Shown here piece after piece: positions 1-6,751 of a stretch of DNA of 15,581 nt; positions within the stretch are counted from its first letter, which is position 1; each line of letters begins with the position of its first letter. Position numbers and translations under genes: made by a program. The notes under the pieces were generated by a model. It worked only from the letters and a program-made list of their open reading frames with translations, was not told the DNA's origin and searched no databases. Origin of the DNA: JAUWMI01 sp964454265 (GTDB taxonomy: Bacteria; Sumerlaeota; Sumerlaeia; MWCT01; JAUWMI01); contig CAYVXD010000100.1 in the NCBI GenBank assembly GCA_964454265.1, forward strand, positions 1 through 15,581, in the 5' to 3' direction.

Positions 1-50
1 AACCCATCATTTTCGATATCCTCTTTTGTATGGGCTAAGGTTTTCAACAG
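1..50 (-). CDS. Possible 5' end of a gene running off the left edge
   Basis: On the minus strand a reading frame opens at CTG (50-48) or TTG (47-45) and stays open to the window edge. Read from the TTG it gives about 16 codons, MKTLAHTKEDIENDG. A GGAG motif (minus strand, 60-57) lies 9 bases before the TTG, and an in-frame TAG lies just upstream of that motif. The arrangement is that of a real gene start, but the stretch is too short to recognise a family. It could equally be chance. The adjacent sequence to the left would settle it. Confidence 0.25.
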   Translation of the reverse strand, partial: MLKTLAHTKEDIENDG

Positions 51-106
51 AGCAATCTCCTAACAAAAAGACTTGCATCCCATGTCCTTCTCTGTTCGTG
101 TAGATT

Positions 107-124
107 CATCCGCCTAGGCGGATG
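107..124. repeat. Perfect 18-bp palindrome
   Basis: CATCCGCCTAGGCGGATG is perfectly self-complementary with no loop. It sits 12 bases before a second, longer palindrome in a gene-free stretch. It may be one unit of a dispersed repeat or the remains of an intergenic hairpin. No poly-T follows, so it is not a typical intrinsic terminator. Confidence 0.7.
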
Positions 125-136
125 CCACGCATAGTT

Positions 137-164
137 GTAGGGGCGTTTAATTAAACGCCCCTAC
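137..164. repeat. Perfect 28-bp palindrome, GTAGGGGC family
   Basis: The arms GTAGGGGCGTTTAA and TTAAACGCCCCTAC are exact reverse complements meeting at the centre. The outer GTAGGGGC/GCCCCTAC ends recur at 6401-6427 and, as GAAGGGGC/GCCCCTTC, at 15537-15576, while the inner sequences differ. This is the pattern of a dispersed REP-like or MITE-like intergenic palindrome. In RNA it would make a strong hairpin and might end transcription from an unseen neighbour. Confidence 0.75.
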
Positions 165-385
165 ATGCTGTACCGTTATCTATACAAATCTCAATAAGAT
201 TGCGAGATATCCGAGTCCCGGAGATGTGCAAAACATTCATGTTTGTTACGGGCTCATAATACGCGCCCCTGGCTTATATATTGACTTTCTTGCTCTATCG
301 AAATAGATTCTTTCTGAGTCTGCTATGCAGGAGACTGAGAGTTGCAGGATTCTTTGGGGAACGGAAAGGCCGCATCGGACGCGAC
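165..385. other. Gene-free leader upstream of the glycosyltransferases
   Basis: With the two palindromes before it, this completes a 385-base stretch with no convincing full gene. A frame that begins at TTG 281 is only an upstream extension of the glycosyltransferase; it would start on the promoter-like hexamer and adds a non-conserved 35-residue tail. I see no tRNA or other structured RNA here. Confidence 0.5.
281..309 (+). promoter_or_regulatory. Sigma-70-like promoter for the glycosyltransferase pair
   Basis: TTGACT (281-286, 5 of 6 consensus) is followed after exactly 17 bases by TAGATT (304-309, 4 of 6). Transcription would start near 316, about 70 bases before the ATG at 386. This also argues against using TTG 281 as the start codon. 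The call rests on hexamer match and spacing only. Confidence 0.45.
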
Positions 386-1294
386 ATGCTCGTTTCCATT
401 ATCATAACGTCGCTGAACGGGGCACAGGTGCTCCCCCAGTGCCTCCGCACTGTGTTTCAAACTACGTATCGCGATTACGAGGTCATTGTTGTTGATAATG
501 GCTCTACTGATCAGACCCATGAAGTGGTACAATCAGGATTTCCACAGGTCTGCATCATCCGGAGCGACCATAATCGGGGATTTGCAGGTGGAAACAATCT
601 CGGTCTTCTGGCCGCTCGTGGCGATATGCTCGTTCTCCTCAACGACGATACTGAAGTTGAGGCCAGCTGGCTGACTGCCCTGACACAGGCTGCCGCGCAG
701 TATCCGAATTGGGGTATCCTGGGCTGTAAGCTCCTGTATCCCGACAAACGCACAATCCAGCACGCCGGGGGAACGATTCATGCTAACGGGCTGACTGATC
801 ACCGGGGCCACGGCGAGGAGGATAGGGGCCAGTACAACGACATTGCACCACAGCCGTACGTAACCGGAGCAGCTTTCGCTATCCGGCGAACGCTAATTGA
901 TCGGCTCGGATATCTGGATGAGGGCTATTATCCGATCTACTTTGAAGAGATTGACTACTGCGTGCGCGCTCGACGCCTTGGTTATGCGTGCCTGTACGTT
1001 CCTGGGGCTGTTGTGTATCACGCGGAATCCAGAACCACGCATCGCTGGAGCCCATCGTTTTTGTATAAATATAATAAGAACCGCATTCGGTTTTGCTTGA
1101 AGAACTTCACATGGCCGGAGTTGGTGCGCGCTGCGAAAAGCGAGGTGCGGTGGCTGGTGAAGCATCGTCCTCGCGAGATTTTCATCCCTCTGCTCAGGAC
1201 ATACGCGATCAATCTTGCGAAGCTGCCGGCAACCCTGGCTGCGCGATGGCGCAATTTCCGCCTGCTGAAGCGCCTCAAGAAAGAACACACCTGA
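386..1294 (+). CDS. Family 2 glycosyltransferase (GT-A fold)
   Basis: A 302-residue cytoplasmic or membrane-associated glycosyltransferase that would move a sugar from a nucleotide-sugar donor to a growing surface glycan. GT2 signatures are visible: an N-terminal VSIIITSLNG strand, DNGSTD (about 37-42), NRGFAGGNN, the metal-binding NDD (about 86-88), VTGAAFAIRR (about 159) and the catalytic-type FEEIDYC (about 186-192). It resembles the rhamnosyltransferase-like branch of GT2, but donor and acceptor cannot be read from sequence. ATG 386 is chosen because the conserved fold begins right after it; GGAAAGG about 15 bases upstream is a weak ribosome site. A second glycosyltransferase follows after 100 bases on the same strand, so the two are probably co-transcribed. 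Confidence 0.9.
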   Translation: MLVSIIITSLNGAQVLPQCLRTVFQTTYRDYEVIVVDNGSTDQTHEVVQSGFPQVCIIRSDHNRGFAGGNNLGLLAARGDMLVLLNDDTEVEASWLTALTQAAAQYPNWGILGCKLLYPDKRTIQHAGGTIHANGLTDHRGHGEEDRGQYNDIAPQPYVTGAAFAIRRTLIDRLGYLDEGYYPIYFEEIDYCVRARRLGYACLYVPGAVVYHAESRTTHRWSPSFLYKYNKNRIRFCLKNFTWPELVRAAKSEVRWLVKHRPREIFIPLLRTYAINLAKLPATLAARWRNFRLLKRLKKEHT

Positions 1295-1394
1295 CTGTAC
1301 ATGAAGACGATCATAATGCGGCTGAAAAACAGACGTGCGCGGCGAAAGTCCCATGCATGTCCGCACGCGTGCCTCTTTCCATCGGATAACTGAC

Positions 1395-2849
1395 ATGACG
1401 CGAATTCTTGCCATTGGAGCAGGGCCGCTTCTTGAGCCTGGCGTGACGAAAATCGGCGGCCAATGCCTACGCACGTGGCATTTTGTGAAACCACTACTCG
1501 AGGCCGGGCATAATGTCACATTGGTTACGCTCCCAATCCCCGATAGAAGTGCACATGCGCCCGACCCCCCTATGGTTAACAAGCAGTATGGTAACTTCAC
1601 CTACTCTGCTGTGCAGACTCATGATCCTCGCGAAATGCTTGTCCTGGTCAGGCACCTTTTCAACGAATACGCACCTGATTGTATGCTCGGAATTAACACG
1701 TTCCCCTCGTTCATCACTTGTCAAGTGCCGACGCATAAACCCATCTGGGTAGACCTGAACGGTTACACCATGGCGGAGGGTCAGATGCGCGCCCGCCGCT
1801 ATAATGATGACAAGGATTTGAAATTCTTCTGGACGCAGGAGCAGACCGTGGTACGGCGGGCAGATAAATTCTCCACCGTGTCAACGCCGCAGGCGCATGC
1901 CCTTATTGGCGAACTCGGGCTGATGGGCCGCCTCAATCGCTGGACCGCCCAGTATCGTTTCGTGACGGCAATTCCGAACGCTGTAAATGAGATCTACCTG
2001 CGCGATCCTGACCCAGGAGCGCCGTGTCGTCTGCGAGGTGTGGCTGTTCCTTCAGACGCGTTTATTGTGCTATGGAGCGGCGGATACAATACCTGGACTG
2101 ACGTTGAGGTGCTTAATACGGCGCTGACAAGAGCCATGGCGCAGAACCCGAATATTTACTACGTATCAACCGGCGGCATGGTGGACGGCCACGATGAAAT
2201 TACCTATCACCAGTTTCAGAAGCGCATTGCGGAATCTCCCTATCGGGATCGCTTTCTGCTGCACGGCTGGATAGATGCCGCTCTCTTGCCTGCATATTAT
2301 CGCGAGAGCTCTCTGGGGCTTAATATTGATTCACGGAACTATGAAACCCTGTTTGGGGCGCGCAATCGTCTTACAAATATGATGGCGGTGGGGCTCCCTG
2401 TGCTCACCACCCTTGGAACTGAAATCAGCAATGTAATCAAGAACCACCAATTGGGTCTCACTGTTGAGATAGGCAATGCAGAGCAGCTGGCAGCCCTGCT
2501 GCAAGAGGCCGCAAGCCGGCCTCAATGGCTCCGGGAGGTCGCACAAAGGGGGCAAGCATTCGTCAGAGAGCACTATAGCTATACGCGCACCACAGAGCAG
2601 GTGCAAGAGTGGGTTAATCATCCGCAGCCAGCACCGGACACGCAACGGAAAGTATGGCTGAGTGCGTCCAGCGAAGATCCGACTCGCGTAGCCTTGAACG
2701 ACATCGAAAAGCACTATTCCCTCTTGACCAGCGTCAATTTCGACGAGCTCGAGCAAGCCACTCGCAACCTTGAGGCCATTCGGCAGAAACCACTCGTCAA
2801 AATCTATAGGATGCTGAAACGCGGTGTAAAGCAAACGGAGCACTTGTGA
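1395..2849 (+). CDS. Family 4-like (GT-B) glycosyltransferase
   Basis: A 484-residue retaining-type glycosyltransferase. The N-terminal half starts MTRILAIGAG and contains the glycine-rich acceptor-side segment TKIGGQCLRTW. The C-terminal donor-binding half has WSGGYNTW (about 227-234), FLLHGWID (about 287-294) and the region around ESSLGLNID through GARNRL and GLPVLTT (about 304-339), which corresponds to the nucleotide-sugar-binding part of GT4 enzymes. The last 70 residues are polar and helical and look like an accessory tail. ATG 1395 is preferred over the upstream frame because the first beta strand begins there. Its position 100 bases after a GT2 gene suggests the two act on the same polysaccharide or glycoprotein glycan. 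The exact sugar is unknown. Confidence 0.85.
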   Translation: MTRILAIGAGPLLEPGVTKIGGQCLRTWHFVKPLLEAGHNVTLVTLPIPDRSAHAPDPPMVNKQYGNFTYSAVQTHDPREMLVLVRHLFNEYAPDCMLGINTFPSFITCQVPTHKPIWVDLNGYTMAEGQMRARRYNDDKDLKFFWTQEQTVVRRADKFSTVSTPQAHALIGELGLMGRLNRWTAQYRFVTAIPNAVNEIYLRDPDPGAPCRLRGVAVPSDAFIVLWSGGYNTWTDVEVLNTALTRAMAQNPNIYYVSTGGMVDGHDEITYHQFQKRIAESPYRDRFLLHGWIDAALLPAYYRESSLGLNIDSRNYETLFGARNRLTNMMAVGLPVLTTLGTEISNVIKNHQLGLTVEIGNAEQLAALLQEAASRPQWLREVAQRGQAFVREHYSYTRTTEQVQEWVNHPQPAPDTQRKVWLSASSEDPTRVALNDIEKHYSLLTSVNFDELEQATRNLEAIRQKPLVKIYRMLKRGVKQTEHL

Positions 2850-3170
2850 AATGTGCTGTTGAATCCTGTGTCTCTGGAGAAAGCATCTTGAGATAGCAAT
2901 CCAGATTGTGCTATTGATATAAGCAATCGCCGTCCAAGAGGCAATCTACTCTAGGGCAACAAGGCGAAATAGATTAAACTTGCATTGCCGCCTCGGCCAT
3001 AGAGATGGCTAAAAAGAAAATCTGGCGGTTAAGAGTGAAGAGGCCAGTACAAGAAAGGAAGGGGGAAACGCAACATTCCCATTGTGCAGGCGGGCAAGAA
3101 CGCGGCATGGAGACATAGCAGAAAGAAAGATGAGCCAAGCAATTTTTGTCGCTCACCCGGAGGGGACATA
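2850..3170. other. Intergenic stretch before the MNT/HEPN cassette
   Basis: This 321-base gap separates the glycosyltransferases from the MNT/HEPN genes. It has an imperfect inverted repeat at 2893-2914 (ATAGCAATC, then GATTGTGCTAT) followed by a third similar half, AAGCAATC, near 2921. A 37-residue reading frame (3005-3118, MAKKKIWRLRVKRP...) has no ribosome site and is not called as a gene. TATAAG at 2918-2923 resembles a -10 box but lacks a -35 partner at normal distance. The composition becomes A-rich towards 3171. Confidence 0.4.
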
Positions 3171-3527
3171 ATGTCAAAAGTCAAAGAAATCTTGCAGAGA
3201 AAAAATGCAAGAAAGGCCAGATTAGAGGATTCCTTACAATCAATATTAAGGCAACTGCAAGGCATAGGTTCATTAAAAATAATCCTTTTTGGCTCGCTTG
3301 TTAAAGGAGAGGTGGATGTACACAGTGATTTAGATCTGCTAGTAATTATGCCAACCGCAAAGAGCGGAAAAGAATGGATGAGCTTGATTTACGAGCAAGT
3401 AGAAAGACAAATTTCCTCTGACATAATTGTCTATAACAAGAAAGAATTCGAAGAGAACCTGCCAACAAGTAGCTTCCTAAGAAACGTATTGAACGCGGGG
3501 AGGGTGATTTATGAAAAGACCTTATAG
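3171..3527 (+). CDS. MNT-type minimal nucleotidyltransferase (antitoxin of a HEPN/MNT pair)
   Basis: A 118-residue small nucleotidyltransferase of the polymerase-beta superfamily. The catalytic signature is complete: GS (41-42), ten residues, then D53-L-D55, with the likely third acidic residue D84 in SSDIIVYN. The N-terminal 30 residues are basic and helical. In characterised HEPN/MNT pairs the MNT protein neutralises the HEPN partner, in some cases by AMPylating it; that role here is inferred from family and context. ATG 3171 follows a strong GGAGGGG ribosome site, so the longer upstream frame is rejected. The stop overlaps the HEPN start by 17 bases, indicating translational coupling. The gene is visibly richer in A than its neighbours, consistent with horizontal gain. 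Confidence 0.85.
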   Translation: MSKVKEILQRKNARKARLEDSLQSILRQLQGIGSLKIILFGSLVKGEVDVHSDLDLLVIMPTAKSGKEWMSLIYEQVERQISSDIIVYNKKEFEENLPTSSFLRNVLNAGRVIYEKTL

Positions 3528-3942
3528 AGAAGAATCCTTGAGATGGTTGACGCAGGCGAAAGACGAATTCCAAGATGCAGATGATCTGAGAAAGAGGGGA
3601 AGATTCTACATTGCCCTTTTCCATTTTCAGCAGGCAGCCGAAAAGGCTTTTAAAGCGTATCTCTACGCGAAAGTTAAATCGGTTGAAGTATTTTATACCC
3701 ACTCGGTACATGACTTATCAAAGATGGCGCTTGAGATAGACCCTGACTTTAAAAAGGTTGTGTCTGCCAAAAAGCTTGATAGGTACTACATCCCAACACG
3801 CTATCCAAACAGCCTTCCAGGGGGTGTGCCTTCCCAGTATTTCGATGATCCTGAGGAAGCCAAGGAGGCAATGGAACTTACTAAAAGTGTCATTGAGCTG
3901 GTCAAAAAGAAAATCAAGGAGATGGACCATGGACGTGTTTGA
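3511..3942 (+). CDS. HEPN-domain protein (toxin-side partner of the MNT protein)
   Basis: A 143-residue all-helical protein of the classic HEPN family. Diagnostic features are the helix FHFQQAAEKAFKAYLYAK (37-54), THSVHDL (63-69) and the loop LDRYYIPTRYPN (89-100), followed by a C-terminal charged helix. Many HEPN proteins are RNases with an RX4-6H motif. I do not see that motif in its usual late position; R31-X6-H38 fits literally but lies in an early helix, so nuclease activity is uncertain. The start at 3511 follows GGGGAGGG and overlaps the MNT gene by 17 bases. The 3' end overlaps the nitroreductase by 14 bases. It could be a toxin, or a nucleotide-binding regulator of the MNT enzyme. 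Confidence 0.85.
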   Translation: MKRPYREESLRWLTQAKDEFQDADDLRKRGRFYIALFHFQQAAEKAFKAYLYAKVKSVEVFYTHSVHDLSKMALEIDPDFKKVVSAKKLDRYYIPTRYPNSLPGGVPSQYFDDPEEAKEAMELTKSVIELVKKKIKEMDHGRV

Positions 3943-4471
3943 ATGCATCAAGATACGCCGGAGCATAAGAGACTATCTGGACAAGCCAATTCCCAAGGAG
4001 CACCTCAATCGGTTGCTGAATGTCCTTCGGGCAGCCCCCTCTGCCGCTAACCGCCAGCCATGGAAATTCATTGTAGTGACGGATCCAGAAAAGCGGCGCG
4101 CCATGGTCGAGCGCTGTGGCGGCCAGCGGTTTCTAGCCCAAGCCCCAGTGACCATCATCGGGTGTGCACTCACAGAGCAAGCCTGGCATGGGATGGGTGG
4201 CAACAAGACAGCCGGCAGCGAGGATGTTGACCTGGCTATTGCCCTTGACCATCTGACACTGGCGGCTGCAGCACTCGGATTAGGCACATGCTGGGTAGGT
4301 GCGTTTGATGAGGCCTGCTTTAAGAAACTGTTCAATGTTCCGGCGAACGTGAAAATCGTGGCCCTGACACCACTCGGATACCCCAAGGACAAAGCGAGCT
4401 TCCGCCCCTTTGCCGAAGGTGCTCGCAAAGCTCTGGATGAAATCGTTTGCTATGACAGTTACCAGGAATAG
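3929..4471 (+). CDS. Nitroreductase-family FMN-dependent oxidoreductase
   Basis: A 180-residue short nitroreductase-fold flavoprotein. Flavin-binding features are RRSIRDY (10-16) contacting the FMN phosphate, PSAANRQPWKF (37-47), and the helix LTLAAAALGLGTCWVGAF. The end carries the LTPLGYPKDK strand usual in the family. Members reduce nitroaromatics, quinones or other acceptors with NAD(P)H; the physiological substrate cannot be told. ATG 3929 is preceded by AAGGAGATGG and lies inside the last codons of the HEPN gene (14-base overlap), so it is probably translated from the same message. The longer upstream frame that runs through HEPN is rejected. Its functional link to the HEPN/MNT pair is unknown; base composition is closer to the rest of the window than to the pair. 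Confidence 0.88.
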   Translation: MDVFECIKIRRSIRDYLDKPIPKEHLNRLLNVLRAAPSAANRQPWKFIVVTDPEKRRAMVERCGGQRFLAQAPVTIIGCALTEQAWHGMGGNKTAGSEDVDLAIALDHLTLAAAALGLGTCWVGAFDEACFKKLFNVPANVKIVALTPLGYPKDKASFRPFAEGARKALDEIVCYDSYQE

Positions 4472-4577
4472 TCTTTACAGCCGCACACCCACACATTACA
4501 TGACAATACGATTTACAGCACGAACATGCGAATTGAAGTGTCATCCACAATCAGACAGAAAGAAGGGACAAAACCAC

Positions 4578-6398
4578 GTGAAACGTTCGCTTCTCAGCTT
4601 GGGCGTTCTTGTTTTCTTTGCGCTGACACAATGGCTTGGTAGCATAGAGGCAAGCGCTCCCTTTCTGTTCACGCCATTCCAACCCGCGCCCGATATCACT
4701 CTGGCACGCAGCACTATCGGAACGCTGACCGAACAGGAATTCTGTGTCTATCTTCTGCTGGACAGGGAAATCGCACACGATCTTTACATGCGATACCGCA
4801 CAGAGCAGAACCCGGAAGAGAAGGCCGTACTGGAGCAGCAAATTCGCTCCGCCATCGAGGATTATTTCGTCATGCGTGCCCTTGCGCTGCAGGCTCAAAC
4901 CGCGCAGTCGCTCCGAGCTGCTGAGCAACGGCGTCTGCGCACGCAAAAATACCCGATATACGAATGGGTCTGGGTAGATCGCTATGTGCGAAACACCTTT
5001 ACGGTTCGATCCGAAGATATCAAAAAATATTACAATAAACATCGCGAGGAGTTTATACGGCCCGAGGAGCTGACCGTGCGCTACGCGTTTGTTGCCGTGC
5101 CAGAGAAAGAACCATGGCTTGGCCGCGAAGATACACGACGGCACCTGGAGCGTATTCGTGATTCAGTGGTCGCAGGCAAGGACTTCGCCATCGCGGCTCA
5201 GAAGGCTCTCCCGGACATTCAGGTTTCAACCTGCACACTACAGGTAGAAACGCGCTCTGCTCGTTTTCCGGAGACGTTTCAGCTTGAAGTATTCAGACTC
5301 CAGCCCGGCGAGCTCAGTCCCGTCTTTGAAACAGCAGATGGGGTCTACCTTGTTGAGTGTGCCGAACGACGCAAAGAGACAGCCATACCACTCGAACAGG
5401 TTACTGACCAGATTTACAATCGGCTCACTCCACAAATTCTGGCATATCAGTACCAGTATAACATTAATAAGCTGTGCAAGCGATGGCATCCAGAAAATCG
5501 CGCGCGCTGGCTCAAAGAGCTGGAGGACGATAGCCCGATGATCCGGGTCGGAAGATTCACACTGACCAAGGCCGATCTGATTGCCGACTATCCAGATTGT
5601 GGCGAAAACGCCACGGCCTCAGAATTAAAACAAGCAGTTGACTTATGCAAAGACCTGATCAACAAGGAGCTCATTGCCCAGGCCTGCGAGCGTCTCAAAC
5701 TCGACACTGATAGACGCCTGGAGTTTGCGGACACGGTCTGCCGAGCCATGCTGGCCGCTGTCCGCGCTCGCGAGACTTATGTGGCCTCGAGGCTGACGAT
5801 CACCCCGGAACAGGAGCGCACATACTTTCAGCAGAATCCCGATCTGTTCCGCGTCGAGCCAAGCTATACAATGTTCCGGATTACCGGCACGGTCAATGAT
5901 GCCCAGCAGCACCGTGAGAAGGTTACGGATCAGGAGAAAAAACAAATCCACTCCAAACTACAGCAAAGTATGGAGGCTATTAAGAATCGCTGGAACACTA
6001 TTGCATCCGAGCACATTACGACAACGCAGCCCACGCATCCGGAGCGTCGCACTCGTATAAACCTGACCGTAGACACCATTAACGAACTCTTGGAACAACA
6101 CAGCACCAAGGCGATAATGTTTCATTGCAAAGAGATCCGCTATGTACCCACCCGCGAGACGTCGCCATTTGATTCCTGGTTGCGTGATGTTGGCCCGGGA
6201 GAATTCAGCCCAATCGGTGAAACGGAAAACAAGGTCTTCGTCTTCTTTGCGGCAGGCTATCACCCAGCCAGACAGCTGGATTTTGACACCATCCGGCCTG
6301 CCATCCACTTACTGCTGCTTCATAACGCCAGAACAGAAGCCCTGACAACATTGCGGAAAACAACCCTTGAAGATCTCAAGATTCACTACACCTTCTAG
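4578..6398 (+). CDS. Exported parvulin-type (PpiC/SurA-like) peptidyl-prolyl isomerase with internal duplication
   Basis: A 606-residue protein that would catalyse prolyl isomerisation and chaperone proteins in the envelope. GTG 4578 is chosen because it follows AGAAGGGA and opens a signal sequence: KR, a hydrophobic stretch (about 4-20), then EASA (about 24-27). There is no lipobox cysteine. Residues 45-160 are a SurA-like helical region (GTLTEQEF, then SEDIKKYYNKHREEF). The first parvulin domain spans about 163-263, with LQPGELSPVFETADGVYLVE. The plan then repeats: GRFTLTKADL (about 325), helices, TPEQERTYFQQNPDLFRVEP (about 409-428), and a second, more diverged parvulin-like segment ending with VGPGEFSPIGETENKVFVFF (about 538-557). 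A palindrome begins two bases after the stop. Clients are unknown; the large secreted protein in this window is only a speculative candidate. Confidence 0.82.
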   Translation: MKRSLLSLGVLVFFALTQWLGSIEASAPFLFTPFQPAPDITLARSTIGTLTEQEFCVYLLLDREIAHDLYMRYRTEQNPEEKAVLEQQIRSAIEDYFVMRALALQAQTAQSLRAAEQRRLRTQKYPIYEWVWVDRYVRNTFTVRSEDIKKYYNKHREEFIRPEELTVRYAFVAVPEKEPWLGREDTRRHLERIRDSVVAGKDFAIAAQKALPDIQVSTCTLQVETRSARFPETFQLEVFRLQPGELSPVFETADGVYLVECAERRKETAIPLEQVTDQIYNRLTPQILAYQYQYNINKLCKRWHPENRARWLKELEDDSPMIRVGRFTLTKADLIADYPDCGENATASELKQAVDLCKDLINKELIAQACERLKLDTDRRLEFADTVCRAMLAAVRARETYVASRLTITPEQERTYFQQNPDLFRVEPSYTMFRITGTVNDAQQHREKVTDQEKKQIHSKLQQSMEAIKNRWNTIASEHITTTQPTHPERRTRINLTVDTINELLEQHSTKAIMFHCKEIRYVPTRETSPFDSWLRDVGPGEFSPIGETENKVFVFFAAGYHPARQLDFDTIRPAIHLLLLHNARTEALTTLRKTTLEDLKIHYTF

Positions 6399-6400
6399 CT

Positions 6401-6427
6401 GTAGGGCTCAAAATTTTGAGCCCCTAC
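6401..6427. terminator. Near-perfect palindrome after the isomerase gene; possible bidirectional terminator
   Basis: The arms GTAGGGCTCAAAA and TTTTGAGCCCCTAC pair over 13 positions with one extra C on the right. It starts two bases after the TAG of the isomerase gene. Its ends match the palindrome at 137-164. In RNA the hairpin is strong and its centre is A/T-rich, but no poly-T follows on the plus strand. Termination is therefore plausible, not proven. It is annotated here for its position and it is also a member of the repeat family. Confidence 0.45.
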
Positions 6428-6472
6428 GTAGTAGCTGACTGCACTGAATCTGACAGGTAAAATTACTTGCTT

Positions 6473-6494
6473 CACTCTGAGCTTGTCGAAGAGC
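6473..6494 (-). repeat. CTTCGACAAGCTCAG-type dispersed repeat fragment
   Basis: The minus strand reads GCTCTTCGACAAGCTCAGAG. From general knowledge, CTTCGACAAGCTCAG is a core found in dispersed intergenic palindromes of many environmental bacterial genomes. Here the outer four bases pair (CTCT with AGAG) around that core, as in those elements. It is a single copy in this window, so recognition rests on the motif alone. Confidence 0.5.
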
Positions 6495-6649
6495 ATATCC
6501 ATCAATTCTATTGTGACGGACTACTAGCCCGACTATGCAGGAACGACTGGCGAGTGGCAAATGCACGCAAATGCATATAGCTCGGTATTCATAATCCGCC
6601 TTGTGCGCCATTATGCGTCCCCTGAGGCTACGTGTAACGTATAAAGTAT

Positions 6650-6669
6650 TTGACATCGCCAAATATAAT
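6650..6669 (+). promoter_or_regulatory. Exact -35 and -10 hexamers with non-standard spacing
   Basis: TTGACA (6650-6655) and TATAAT (6664-6669) both match the sigma-70 consensus perfectly but are only 8 bases apart instead of about 17. They cannot serve together as a normal promoter. Either alone may contribute to expression of the gene at 6752, 82 bases downstream, or the spacing may reflect a deletion. Confidence 0.25.
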
Positions 6670-6751
6670 TGCCTCTACTTATACGCAACAGGCATTGAAT
6701 GATCGGACAATAATGGATATTTTGTAGAAACCCGACCGCTTTTTCAAAGCC

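Larger units (their letters stand above)
6399..6751. other. Repeat-bearing intergenic stretch
   Basis: This 353-base gap has no convincing gene. From left to right it contains the palindrome at 6401-6427, a CTTCGACAAGCTCAG-type repeat at 6473-6494 (reverse strand), and exact TTGACA and TATAAT hexamers at 6650-6655 and 6664-6669 with an abnormal 8-base spacing. The rest is featureless to me. The stacking of repeat-like elements suggests a spot that accumulates small mobile palindromes. Confidence 0.45.

Noticed and set aside
893..1600. Long minus-strand frame across the two glycosyltransferases
   Set aside because: Shadow of the well-supported plus-strand genes; the translation has no domain features and runs across two genes and their gap.
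2888..2923. Promoter for the MNT operon (TTGAGA ... TATAAG)
   Set aside because: The spacing is 24 bases, and the alternative -10 box at 18 bases, TATTGA, matches poorly.
3005..3118. 37-residue basic frame MAKKKIWRLRVKRP... before the MNT gene
   Set aside because: No Shine-Dalgarno sequence, and the composition follows the A-rich background. Not enough support for a gene.
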